Source: Sequoia sempervirens (lineage: Eukaryota; Streptophyta; Pinopsida; Cupressales; Cupressaceae). Taken from it: 64,000 nt of DNA. The stretch is from positions 528,193,296-528,257,295 of the forward strand of contig VDFB02193867.1 in NCBI GenBank assembly GCA_007258455.2, written 5' to 3'. The notes beneath the pieces are model-generated. The model searched no databases and had not been told where the DNA came from. It was given only the letters and a program-made list of their open reading frames with translations. The translations under genes and the position numbers were made by a program. Shown here piece by piece: positions 12,020 through 23,149 of the stretch. Position 1 is the first letter of the stretch. Each line of letters starts with the position of its first letter.

Positions 12020-13517
12020 GAGTAAACTCTATTCCAATGCCCGGAATGTTATGAAGAGCTTTTTGAATGCCGCCTATGTGAAATGAATGGAAATTTGAGT
12101 TGTTTTTCTTCTGTCGATGTGTCAAAGAAGACATACTTAAAATGATACAATGGCGTGTGCAATTTCAGATTAAATGCCATGTGCGTCCAGAGGGCAAGCC
12201 GCGCACAGGCTGTTGTTTAAATATATGTATAAATACATACATATACATGCCTCAATTGGAATTTGTGAATGTCAAACGAGACTAATTTCTAAAATGAAAT
12301 AATGGGGTGATCGATCAGGATGAAAATAAAGAGAACAAACGAGCAATTCAGCAAGAGAAATGCTTGCACAAAATATGTCAAATCTCAGTTCATGGTGTTG
12401 TTCTTGTTGATAGGGCAATTGGAAGGTCTATCCCCGCATCCCCGGGGAATTAGGAGTAAACCTTAGAACCAGAGCCAGAGCCAGAGCCAGAAAGTAATAA
12501 AATATAAGTTTTTTCAAAATTGGGAGGAAACATGCTGAAGAAAGAGTAGAAAGATCTGTTGTACTTGTACAGGCTATGTATCGATCATATAAGGCGCGGT
12601 CTGAATTTAGAAGAACGAAAGAATGCCATAACCAAGCGCAGGGTGCCATCAAAATGGAGAGTTCAAAGGAAAATTTCAAGAACCTAGTAAAAGAAGATTC
12701 CTCAAATAACAGCAAGGCATAGATAAAATTTAGAAGAACAAAGAATCATTGCGGCATTGCAGTGGTTTCCCGCATCCCCGCAAGATGCAATCAAAAGAGT
12801 AGCGTATGGCGGTAGAGTTGTAAAACAAAATATTATTACGTATCAAATGGTAAATGTTTTGGGGAAATATTTACATCATAACGTTGAAATTTATGTGGTA
12901 GTATAAAAAGTATGTGGTATAGCGGTGAGCATTCCCGTGTTACTGCAGGGTCTCAAATTTGTCTGCGGTGATGCGGGGAAGTGTGGGTATGAAGTGAAAA
13001 GTATTATATTTTGCATATACTTTGAGATGAATACTTACGCACACGAAAAGGAATTATCTTTTTATCACAATGTGGTTAATATTGGGGAATGCAATATGAT
13101 GTAAATATTTTCACTAAGGAGTGAAATATTTTGCCGGGAGTTAAAAAAAAATTAAAATTTTGTGGGAATATAAAGCAAAGTAAAAATCAATGATTTTATT
13201 GTGAATATCTTGAAGGGTGAATTTCACTCACGGCAATATTGCAATAAAATATTTTCACGGTGGGGTTAAGGAGTGGGTAAATATTTTTACCCAAAAATAC
13301 GTTTTGGTGAAAATACAAGTATGACAATTCCCAACAAAGGAAAGATTTGATAATCATTAAGATTATTTTCACGAAGTTTGAAGATCAAAGTGATTAAAAT
13401 AAAAATATTTTAATCACTTGAAGACAATTAATTAAATGAAGAGTTGCGGCAAACAAACGTGCAAAGGGTCATAACCCTAAAAAGAGCAATGTATATATGT
13501 GAAATAAAATTTTATCA
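12020..13517. other. Non-coding region with a short CCAGAG tandem run
   Basis: No gene recognised. A ~4-unit run of the 6-mer CCAGAG lies at about 12468-12491. The phrase CCCGCATCCCCG occurs twice (near 12434 and 12769). The rest is AT-rich with no family resemblance. Confidence 0.4.
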
Positions 13518-13609
13518 TCAATCATTAGAATTAGGAGTTAGGTAGGAAATATACAGAAAATACTCAATCATTAGAATTAGGAGTTAGGTAGGAAATATAC
13601 AAAAAATAC
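13518..13609. repeat. Perfect-register 46-base tandem duplication
   Basis: Positions 13518-13563 and 13564-13609 are identical except for one base (ACAGAAAA versus ACAAAAAA near the end). The unit begins TCAATCATTAG and ends AAATAC. The near identity marks a recent local duplication in otherwise old DNA. Confidence 0.95.
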
Positions 13610-13915
13610 TTTTAAAAGTTTATCAAATAGATTATACAGTGAAGACGATGATGCATGGATAAATTTGAAGAAGTTAATGAAAATATTTGGCATCATATTG
13701 GTATCAATTGTTTGTTGAATTAATTAAAAGATATTATCAGGTTGTCTCTAAGGTTGACATTTCTCTATTATTTAAATCGGTATATCAAGCATATATTCAA
13801 TTTATTAATGCACATTTGATTTTGATAAAGGAAAAAATAGATTTTGAAGGGACCAAAACCCTTTAACAAAAAAAGTAAGGCTGCAAAAAAGACAACATAC
13901 AACCAGCGAAAATGA

Positions 13916-14530
13916 CTAGCTCCAAAACAACTCGCTACTTTCATGAAGATGAAAGCTAGCAGCTAGATTATTTGGAGTATCATCTTGAATCCTTTGCATA
14001 GATAAAGACTTTTCTAAAGAACCACCAGAAAGGGAAGCCGAAGCACATTCACCTGAAATGGCAGTCTTAGACTCAATAGGGGTTGCCCTAGCGACCCCGC
14101 CATCTGAGACAACTAGGGGGGGTGTCCCAAGACCCAGTGATTCAGATGCAACCGCCTCTGAAAAACTCTTATTCTGATCAACTTTCTTCTCAACCGTATA
14201 ATGATGTTGAGAGGCACCTTTCCACCAAGTATCTGTCTTTGTTTTTTTCTCAAATCCGCAATGTGCAGTAGCATGTCCAGTATTGAAGCATCGTCTACAC
14301 CGAAAGGGTATCCCTTCATAATCCAAAGATTGGACCCAAGATCCTTTAGAAGATTTAAGAAGGACCTCAACAGGCAGCCCTTTTGAAACATTTATTTCAA
14401 CTAGAATGCGAGCATAGGTGGAATGAAGAATGTCAGAAGATTCATCATCCACCATCAAAAAATCACCAAGGGCATCACCCACTTCCTCCAGAAGAGAGTC
14501 ATGCCAAAGGTGAAGGGGGAGATTGGGCAA
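13916..14530 (-). pseudogene. DUF4283/zinc-knuckle protein, C-terminal half (LINE ORF1-like)
   Basis: The 204-codon frame begins in a DUF4283-like segment (RLPNLPLHLWHDSLLEEVGD, then GDFLMVD) and carries a CCHC zinc knuckle at about residues 77-90, CRRCFNTGHATAHC (Cys-x2-Cys-x4-His-x4-Cys). A Ser/Gly-rich tail ends at the TAG at 13916. In plants this pair is typical of the nucleic-acid-binding ORF1 protein of L1-type LINEs and of related host-encoded copies. The upstream half is at 14749-15195 on the same strand, separated by stops and a frame change, so the gene is broken. No endonuclease or RT follows downstream (lower coordinates), so it is an isolated ORF1 piece or an ORF1-derived gene. 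Confidence 0.75.
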
Positions 14531-15195
14531 TCTAACCCAAATTAGGAATCAGAGTGCCAGGGTTTGATCATCAACAAATATTTATCTTCCCAGCTAAAAT
14601 TTTTTTCACACAAGATTACATTTTTGTCCTAAGTATTGTCAAATTTTGTAGCAAAAAATCCCTTAGCCAAGGGATAAATGTGAACTTTACCCGAAATCAA
14701 AGGCTCCCATTCGCTAGAGATCTAGGAATGCAACTGAGGGAGGTTAGGCTAAAAACCTTTGAACCGACAGATCACCCCACAGAGGGAAAGGTTAGCAACA
14801 ACCTCCTCAATTTCTTCTACTGTTTCATCTTTTAGTTTTGCTGAAATAACATTCCTGATAGGGATAAGTCCACCAAAAGACCCATACTTGGGACCCACAA
14901 AATTCTTGGCTTTGGCCATAGAGTCGACCCCCAAACCTTTCCTTCTGCCAGACACCAAAGACACAGGGCCAACGTTGCCCTGACCACCTCCAATGGTCAT
15001 TCTAGTCGCTTGCAGACCGGCCATAGAAACACTATTGTTCAACACAGGCGAGGGGTAGCCAACAAACTTCACCATAGCCAACCCAACCAATGAATCTTCC
15101 GCAGCCATACCAACAACCACCTTAGGGTTATCGCGTCCATCCTCAAACACAACCCGCTTGGAAGTTTCAAAACTAACTTTCTCGTTCGCATCCAT
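14531..15195 (-). pseudogene. DUF4283/zinc-knuckle protein, N-terminal half
   Basis: From the ATG at 15195 a 148-codon frame runs to a TAG near 14749. The first ~100 residues are low-complexity and Gly/Val-rich, and the end (VEEIEEVVANLSLCGVICRF) is the start of a DUF4283-like fold. The same frame continues beyond the stop with LISGKVHIYPLAKGFFATKF, the typical middle of that domain, interrupted by further stops near 14720 and 14638, and then shifts frame to join 13916-14530. The reading order across both halves supports one ancestral protein of about 420 residues. Confidence 0.65.
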
Positions 15196-17416
15196 CTCTT
15201 TAATTCAAAAATTGTTTATATGTGGGTATATCAATGCAGATTTTTTGTACTTGTGTGATATGATTAATTGGTTCTTTCAAGTAAAGATTAAAATCCTTCT
15301 AGTCATTCACAATAATCTGGAAGTTTCATTTGGATCAATAAGAAGAACTTGGTAATTGCATTCCTACACATTTATACAAGTTATAAACCAATTCTAGTAT
15401 TCCAAACAGTTAGAGTTTCTACGAAATATCAACCACTCATCTTAGACTTCCATTTGACTCTGTTTTACCCAACAAGGCACTGGTTTCATCCATTTTATTC
15501 ATTTAGTTTTATCATACCAAATTCAAACTTTACATTTGTTAACTGAACATATTCATAACTCCACCTTGATAGTGCTTATACAAATTATACTAAATAGGTT
15601 TGCATCTCTCCACTTCCAATTGTCATTGTGGATAGATTGCTTAAGTAGGAAACACACAATTTAAGTTTGCTCCATTTACACAAGTACACCTGCCTAGGTA
15701 TGGTAAAGCAAGAGAAGAAGGTTCAAATTCATCATTTTCCCTTGTACGTTAGCTAAAAATGTACCAAGAGCTTGACAAAATCTTGTGGTTTCTCAACCAA
15801 CATTTTTGAGAACTAACAAGTTCCTTTAGCTAGATGAATACACTCTTAAATTTAACACCTAGGAATGGAACACTCACATGGAAAAATAAAAGGATAGGTT
15901 AAAGAAAAATAGTAAAGAGATCTAGGATATATTTTTTCATCTTTCCCAAATGATTTGAGTATAATGATTCCATAAAATATGAATTTATAGTCATATGCTT
16001 GGGTTTAGATCACTTTTTGTTGACTTTACAAGGCGTGGAAGACCATGTAAACCCCAAATGCACCTTCATCTTTAAAAACATGTAGTTTTTAGATCAATCC
16101 TTCATACATATTGTTAGACATTGAGGAAGTGAACTTCTAAAATTAAGAAGCACCAAGATGTATGCTTTAGAAAAAACTTGTGGTCCTAAAATATCCACAA
16201 AGATTGGAACAATAATATACTTTTTCAAGAATATTCTATTGAGAAGGAAAGGATTGAAATAAAACTAGACATTCTCAATTAATTAATCATAGTTAGAGGA
16301 ATGAACTAGGATCAATTCATGAAGGAAATATATCTCTCAAAACTAATAGATGTACAAGCAAAGAAAATAAAATCTAGAGGCAATAATCTTGATAAATTTA
16401 GTAGCTAGTTAAAGGTTCAAAAAGAACATAAAACATTTTCACAACTTAACTAGGGAAAGAAGAAGCTACAAAAATCACTTCTATCAAGTCTCCTCGAGGA
16501 GAATATCTCATTGATCCTAAAATCATTAAGGTTGAATAAATCTTCTTTTTTAGTGAACTACTTGATGATGAGGAGGATTCAAACTTGTAGGAGAAAATAT
16601 AATTTTTATAGTTCATTTCATTCATTATCACAAAAGAAGATAGTAAAATATTAATGGCACCTTTCACTTAGAAAGAAGAGATCAATTTGGATTCCTTGTA
16701 AGTGAACTCAAACACTAGACATTGAAGTAATCATTCAATCTTGGAAAGATCCATCATTGAAGGTATCAACACTAGACATGAAAGCAATCACCCAATTTCC
16801 AATGCAAATAAAAAAGCATGATCTAATCAAGCTTAATATTAGAAAATCATATGATGAAGTAATTGGAGGTTCATCATGAAAATCCTAGAAAAAATTGGCT
16901 TCAATGATAATTTGAGGGAATTGATCTTGGAATGAAGTAGAAGTTGAAGCCCATTTGCTTGATTTCTTATTCTTTAAATCATTAAACACTAACATGATAA
17001 TAATCAAGGGAAATTAATTTGAGACTAAACATCACTTTGAATAAAGTTTGTGTTATACTAGTTAGTTTAAAATCTTTAATTGTCACACATTGCTATAAAT
17101 GGTTGGCCTATCCTTATTGATGTATGAGACCGATATCACATTTAATCTTGATATTGGTACAATCATTCCACCTTCTATGAGAATTCCTTGGTGACATGTA
17201 GGTCAATCAATTCCTATGTTGGGGTGATACTTCCCACACATTTGGTTTAGTTCAAGAGGGTTTTGGCCTCATTAATTTTTGCAAAATGTTTCTCACTTGC
17301 TAGCTATATGATAATTATTTATTTCAGTCTCTCTCCTTTCTAGGCTCTTTGTGATACTAAAAAAGTCACAATGGAGTAGCCCATTCACCTTGGTTGTGAA
17401 TTAGAGTAAATTGCCA
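15196..17416. other. AT-rich region with no recognised gene
   Basis: Only short frames such as 16446-16667, which is a serine-rich AT-composition artefact. No retroelement domain or structured repeat was recognised up to the start of arm 2. Confidence 0.4.
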
Positions 17417-17491
17417 TCCTTGTGGAGATCAATGAAGTTAGATTTAGAAAAAAAATAATTCTTCCAAGGTGGTGATATCATGGTTGTCATT

Positions 17492-17809
17492 TTAAAAATG
17501 TTTGGTATGGATCACATAAAAGGATTTATTTGACTCGATGTCAATATCGACATCTCTTCCATGTTTTTGTGTAATATCTATACCCTCATTAGTGATAAGG
17601 AACTTACCAAGGCCATGGGGCAATATTACATTTGGAATAAGTGCATGATAGGCACAAAGGTAATTGTTGATAGCATTGCTCTTGCAAGTGTGAGTACTCT
17701 TCCTCTGGATGGATTTAAATGTTGTGTTTCCTTTGATTGATATTATTCTGACATTGAAACTAGATTCATATTTTTGAATAAAAAAATTGTAGATATTTAA
17801 GATCCTCAA
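17492..17809 (-). other. Unidentified 105-codon open frame, matched in arm 1
   Basis: The frame contains NFFIQKYESS, TTFKSIQRKS, HGLGKFLITNEGID and KHGRDVDIDIESNKSF. The other arm encodes a similar but interrupted frame at 1735-2110. It has no recognisable domain. It begins directly after the PPR relic, and no promoter was identified. Confidence 0.3.
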
Positions 17810-17949
17810 AAATTTGGTGAGTTTCTACAACCCATCTTTGGATGTTTTAGCACTCTATGAACCTAAGAAGAGATCTTCAATCCATTTTTTCAATATACTG
17901 TAATCAGGGCATTCGATAAGAACATATTTCTTTGAGGCATTCTGTCAAA

Positions 17950-18420
17950 TAGTTCACTTGCCTTGTCTAGACATTTTGCATATCCTACAATTATGGCATT
18001 TTGTCAAATAGTTCGCGTGCCTTGTCTAAGCTTACACATTTTGCATACATGTCTACCAGGGCAGTTCTAGCAACACCATCTAACAAAACTCCTCTACCGC
18101 AATGGATTTCCATAACCTGTTGCAAAGCTCCCATTTTTGCATAGGCTGGGAGGATGCTGGCAAGGGTTGTAGAGTGTGGATTTAAACCAACCAATCACAT
18201 TTGGTTGAAAGTTTGTAAAAAAATTTCAATAAATGCATTTTGTGCATATCCTGCAATTATAGCACTCCATGAGACCATATTTCATTGAGGCATCGGTCAA
18301 ACGGTTCATGTTCCTTGTCTATGCTTCCACATTTTGCATACACTTCTACCATAACATTTCCAACTATGACATCTAACTATAATGTCCCTTCCATTATACT
18401 TTGATGGACATCCATACCTT
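17950..18420 (-). pseudogene. PPR fragment in arm 2, decayed
   Basis: The frame 17991-18194 (67 codons) reads GLNPHSTTLASILPAYAKMG, then a GALQQVMEIH segment, TALVDMYAKCVSLDKARELF and DKMP, about two PPR units of the PLS type. A further unit with shifts lies at 18300-18440 (GTRYGCPSKYNGRDI in the shifted frame). Cys is replaced by Tyr in ILPAYAK. It keeps a longer open frame than arm 1 but has no start, transit peptide or C-terminal domain. Confidence 0.8.
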
Positions 18421-18813
18421 GTTCCAAAGCTCCCTTTTGGCACAGGTGGGAGTACAATGGGAAATAATAGTGATTGGAATGGAAATATGCTTATTGGATC
18501 AAATGCATCGTGAGCATTCCATGTCTTATGTCTGCTGCAAAAATCATTTCCATAAAGCAAGAAACCCTATGAAAATACCTCAACAGCTAGTTATTCCATG
18601 ACAGTGGCACATGACTACCCTTTTCCAAGCGCTTTGTTTTAGGAGATCAACTACGCGGGAATAACATTCAAATTCAAACATTAACATGGATTATTTTCTA
18701 AATGGAAACAGAGGAGAATGGATGCCAGACAAATTAATGGGCCCAAAACCACCTAAGCGGTCAAAAGCTTAGTATGTGACGTTTAAGGCCAGCCACTGGC
18801 AATAAGTTGACTC

Positions 18814-18937
18814 AATAAAGTGTAGTACTTAGAGTCTAAGAAGTTGACTTATTATTAGTGACCTTAAAATTTGAAGCACTTAGAGATGGAATCTTGAAAA
18901 AAGTCACTAATAATAAAGTGTAGTACTCATAGTCTAG
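18814..18937. repeat. Local direct and inverted repeat beside arm 2
   Basis: AATAAAGTGTAGTACT occurs near 18815 and again near 18912. In addition TTATTATTAGTGAC (18849-18862) is the exact reverse complement of 18903-18916. This could be the footprint of a small rearrangement next to the arm boundary. Confidence 0.7.
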
Positions 18938-19670
18938 TTTCCAAATATGTAATTTATATTTCAATACCCAGATGATACAAATTGATTTTCAATAGGAATT
19001 TATAAAAACCACTATTTAAAATTCTTTTTTTTTACCATACCATGCACGTGTACGTCATCCATATTTTGACCTAAATAATCATATTTTTGTAAATCCTTTT
19101 GGGAAAAGATTTGTAACTCACTAAAGCAATAATTTCCCATTATTTTTTGTAATTTTATTGAATATTTTTTTTATTAATTTTTTATTGGCCATATTTGGTG
19201 TTTTGAAAAATCATCGTGTATGTCATGTATAAGATTACCTAAACTTATCATGTTTTGATTTCTTTTTTTAAATTAAAAAGAATTGTCTGAATTACGCTTT
19301 CGTGCAATCCGTTCGTCAAAAAATTATGTTAATAAAAAGTTATTAAAATACTAAAAAACCCTAATAATTCAAGTTTATAGACCAGTTTCATTAGAAATTA
19401 AATGAAAAATAAAAAAAAATCCAATTATAAATTTTTTTACATATTTGGAATCTACATTGTCTCATCTATAATGGGTTTTAATTTCGTCAAAAATTTTGCA
19501 AAAAATGTCTTCAAACATATGCCCAAAGTCACTATTTTCTTGTGACATTATGAGGACCTTCAACTTGTAGGTCAAACCAGGTCCAAGGCATAGGTTCGGA
19601 TCTCCAAACATTTTCTCAAACCAAAATACAAAGCACAAACTTGACCAAAAATTCATATTTTAAAAAATGT
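18938..19670. other. AT-rich, no recognised gene
   Basis: Poly-A/T rich, with no domain or array recognised. Confidence 0.4.
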
Positions 19671-20010
19671 GATCTCGTTCTAAAACGAGATCTCCCGTTT
19701 CATAAAAAAATATTATTTTTGTGCTTTTACGAAATGGGATCCCATTTTGCAAAACGGGATCACGTTTTTAAAATTGCCAAAAATGGAAATTTTCTAAAAA
19801 AGGAAAATTTTCAAAAATTGACAGTTTCCATGGTAGCCCGTTTTGAAAAGTTACCAAAAATGGAAAATTCCATTTTTGGAAAGTTTTCAAAATGGGATCC
19901 TATTTTTTGAAAAGCGAGATCCTATTTTTTGATTTTAGGCTCGAGATCCCGAACCTAAATGGGATCCCATTGATTAAAAAGTGGGATCTTGTTTTTTCAT
20001 TTTTTTGCCT
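19671..20010. repeat. GGATC-rich palindromic patch
   Basis: The hexamer context GGGATC(CC) or CGAGATC recurs about ten times, usually followed by A/T runs, and alternates direction: for example GATCTCGTT (19671) opposite AAACGAGATC (19683), and GGGATCCCATTTT (19737) opposite AAAACGGGATC (19751). A perfect 12-2-12 palindrome with arm CCAAAAATGGAA lies at 19854-19879. The patch looks like degenerate tandem units of 20-40 bases. No coding sense. Confidence 0.7.
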
Positions 20011-20472
20011 TAGGCAAAAACTTCCATGTTTCGTGGACTCATCCTCTTGCTCTTACCCTGTACTTTACCACCACATCTAGTAATACTCTATTTATTATAC
20101 AATGACCACTAAATCAACTAACTATTAATAGGTTATATTAACCAATAGATAAATATCAAGCTATTAAAGGCAAAGATATTACCAACTGAAACCCTACCTT
20201 GATCGCCAATTACCTTCATGAAACAAATCACAATTAGAGAAATAAAATATTTAATTACATGATTTCAATTTCAACTATTCCACTAATTCTCTTATAATAT
20301 AATAATCATATAATATTATGTAATACTAGATTTCCTTCACTAGTTTCCAATTCTTCATCAACCTTTATACACAATAACTAATTTACATGGAAAGATTACA
20401 ATTTAAGAATGAATCAAATTTAGAAGAAATCAACATCAAAAGATAAACCAATCCATTAAAACACAAATTCTT

Positions 20473-20474
<2 letters not shown>
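20011..20474. other. AT-rich, no recognised gene
   Basis: No domain or array recognised. Confidence 0.4.

Positions 20475-20517
<43 letters not shown>
20475..20517. repeat. (AT)n microsatellite
   Basis: Uninterrupted AT dinucleotides, about 21 units. Confidence 0.97.
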
Positions 20518-20518
<1 letters not shown>

Positions 20519-20810
20519 TTCCTAATTAAATTCCCCAACTTATCTATCTATCATAACAATTATTCTAAATAACTAAGTTACATAGTGACTTACAAACCCA
20601 CTATTGACTAATTAAGAAACGATCATCAAACAAACGATAATCCATTTCATTTATTTAAGCAAATCTTTCGATTATTAAATATGAATAAATCAATACTTTA
20701 CTCCATTTAGTTTTTCCCAACCTATTTATCTACAAATCAATTAAAATCTCATAGACAGTAATACACATTTTCTACACCTCGATTAATACACAATCACACA
20801 TATATAAACA

Positions 20811-20812
<2 letters not shown>

Positions 20813-20859
<47 letters not shown>
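20813..20859. repeat. (AT)n microsatellite
   Basis: Uninterrupted AT dinucleotides, about 23 units, only ~300 bases from the first one. Confidence 0.97.
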
Positions 20860-20861
<2 letters not shown>

Positions 20862-22740
20862 AAACAAAATGCAACAAGGAGGCACAACAATCAACAAAGG
20901 ATGCTAGGAAAACGGTATACCAACGTTGTAGAATGGAAATCAAAACACTACGCAAGAATCACAAAATCACCATCGAGGGAAGTAGAAGTGCCAGAATGGA
21001 AACATCTATGGGTATTCCAAACCTCTTAAAAGAGAATAGCAACGAATTTACTATAATATAAAAGCATCAAACAAAAAGAAACGCCGATGGGTCATCAATG
21101 AACATTGGCTGAGGATATTTCGCTACGCACAGTAGAATTAGATCTGAAAATAAGCTACAGAAAATATTGGACGCCTTAGACGCATCGAGTTTCCACTGTA
21201 AGGGATCGGATATCGGACACAGAGATGGGGCGCATACCGATGTCGACCAAGGCTGGCTGGGCGCTGCCTGAGAAGTCTTTAAAATCTTTCAAGAAGAATT
21301 AAGATTGGCTCGTTCAAAGCCGAATTCCACTACAAGGGCTCTTTATCTCAAATGTTTACATCGAGTTGAAACAAAAGGAGGTCATGCAAGCGGCACACAA
21401 GGCAACACAAACAGTTCATCGGTTCTATTGAATTGTTTAAACAGAGTATTCGAAACTAGTGAAAATGAGTTACTAAGAAAAGATCACTGCGAAAGCGAGG
21501 AAAAACTCTTAAGTTCGAGGCATAAGGTTATGAGCTTCTCAAACAAGATGGCAAGTCTAGGCTAATAAAAAAATCATGACCACGAATTTTTCTCCTTCAT
21601 TCACAAAGATATAAGGAATATCAAAGCAGTTTAAGCAGGTATCAACGAAAGACTCAGAATTGAAATCACAGTAAACAAGTGCCAATGGCCAAGCATGAAA
21701 TTAAGGCAACTTCAAAATATTGAATCCAAAAATAGAAACATCACATTACACAGACTCGACGCAAGGATAAGCCACACCATCAGCATCGAAACCAGACACA
21801 AAGTTTTTCGTCGAGAGATAAACAAAAGCATCAAACACCCAACTGATTGCATGTTCAGCAAATATCAAGAATAAATAGGATATACGTCGAAGAATAGAAA
21901 TGCACAGACCCATGATTCAAGTACTCTACACAGATAAAGGATTCGGCTAGAAACTTATGAAATGCCAAAGACCCTATAAATTAACGACCAACGATAAGGC
22001 AACATAGAAGAAGAGTTAAAGCCTCGAACCTGAGAACAAGTACGATCGAGGATGTAAAGAGAAAAAACTTGTCCGGGGAACGTGTTATTCCAGGTGATTT
22101 AGCCATTTGAAAACCCTTCGTGTGATGAAAAGATGAGGAATTATGCACCAAGTCAAGATCTCTTAGCAGTAACCACTATAGAGATAACTGATTGAGCAAA
22201 AGAAGAAGAAGAAATCCTTTAGATCCCCGAACCACAGAGAATTAAAGGACAACAAATTCCCCATCCCCTTCTCCCCAAAAACCAAAACTCTTCATTTACA
22301 AAAAGAAGGTTGCTCTATAATCGAGAACAAAAATCTAGATAAAACTCAAAAATCTCCAATAACATATCAAATTTCCTTTTCGACCGTTTGTTTGAAGTTA
22401 TGCATGCATGTGTATGAAAATCTTTCCATCTTTATATCGCTTTTATTAATTATTTGTTAAAACATTCCATGATAATTCTATTTTATTTTATTTGATTTAT
22501 TTTTAATATTACACCAAAATTATTAATAAATATGTTTATATTTTTTTATCATAATACTTTTACCTGATACATTATTTAATAAATCAATTACTCAGAAAAA
22601 GCCTTTATTTTTATCCTTTTACTTATCATAATACCTTTTAACACAAGAATTCTATCTTAATATAGTAATTATTCAAAAACATTACTCAACCAAATTGAAA
22701 TCAAATAGCCCAAAGCCATAATTACCGAATGTCACAAAAA
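20860..22740. other. Relatively GC-richer region without recognised gene
   Basis: From about 20880 to 22330 the sequence is less AT-rich than its surroundings and has many CG dinucleotides. All frames are short; the 86-codon plus frame at 21305 begins with TTG and has no similarity. It could be an old promoter or UTR region or a little-decayed non-coding element. Confidence 0.35.
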
Positions 22741-23060
22741 GGAAGAGTCGTGGAGGGGCACCACAACCAACACTATCTTCATTACACCATAAGGGTGTTT
22801 TAAATCCAAGGCCTTCAAACTAGATTTTATTTACACTAAAAACATGGTAGAATATGATGCTTTTATTGCAAGTCTTAATACAAGTATCTAATAGAACATC
22901 ACTAAGTTTTAGGTCTATAACAACTCCCAACTTGTAATCAAACAAGTTAATAATGAATATCAAGAAAGGGATGATACAAAATTTCCTTACAAATAAATGG
23001 TGGATAAATTTAAGTAATAATTCCCCTGTATTTAGTTTAAATAGGTCTCCCACCTCAATA
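22741..23060 (+). pseudogene. Ty3/gypsy RNase H relic (element A)
   Basis: The plus strand shows LDFIYTKNMVEYDAFIASLN, the TNNxxEYEALxxGL block of plant Ty3 RNase H (catalytic Glu region), followed after frame changes by a QLVIKQVN-like block and NEYQERD. It lies immediately before the integrase zinc-binding region, the standard position for the extra RNase H of Tat-type elements. Stops and shifts throughout. Confidence 0.65.
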
Positions 23061-23149
23061 ACATAGAAAAAAATTCCATGACCACTATTAGGTCCTTAAT
23101 ATATGTCATATGATAGCTAGTGGGATCAATTCCTATTTGAACAACTTCT

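Larger units (their letters stand above)
17417..18794 (-). repeat. Arm 2 of the ~1.38 kb inverted repeat
   Basis: Reverse complement of 804-2183. It includes the PPR relic and the unidentified 105-codon frame. Outside the limits (before 17417 and after 18794) the similarity to arm 1 stops abruptly. Confidence 0.85.

Noticed and set aside
20475..20859. Possible replication or matrix-attachment role of the two (AT)n runs
   Set aside because: Nothing beyond base composition supports it.
21305..21565. 86-codon plus-strand frame in the GC-richer region
   Set aside because: It starts with TTG, has no family similarity and no supporting promoter or splice pattern.
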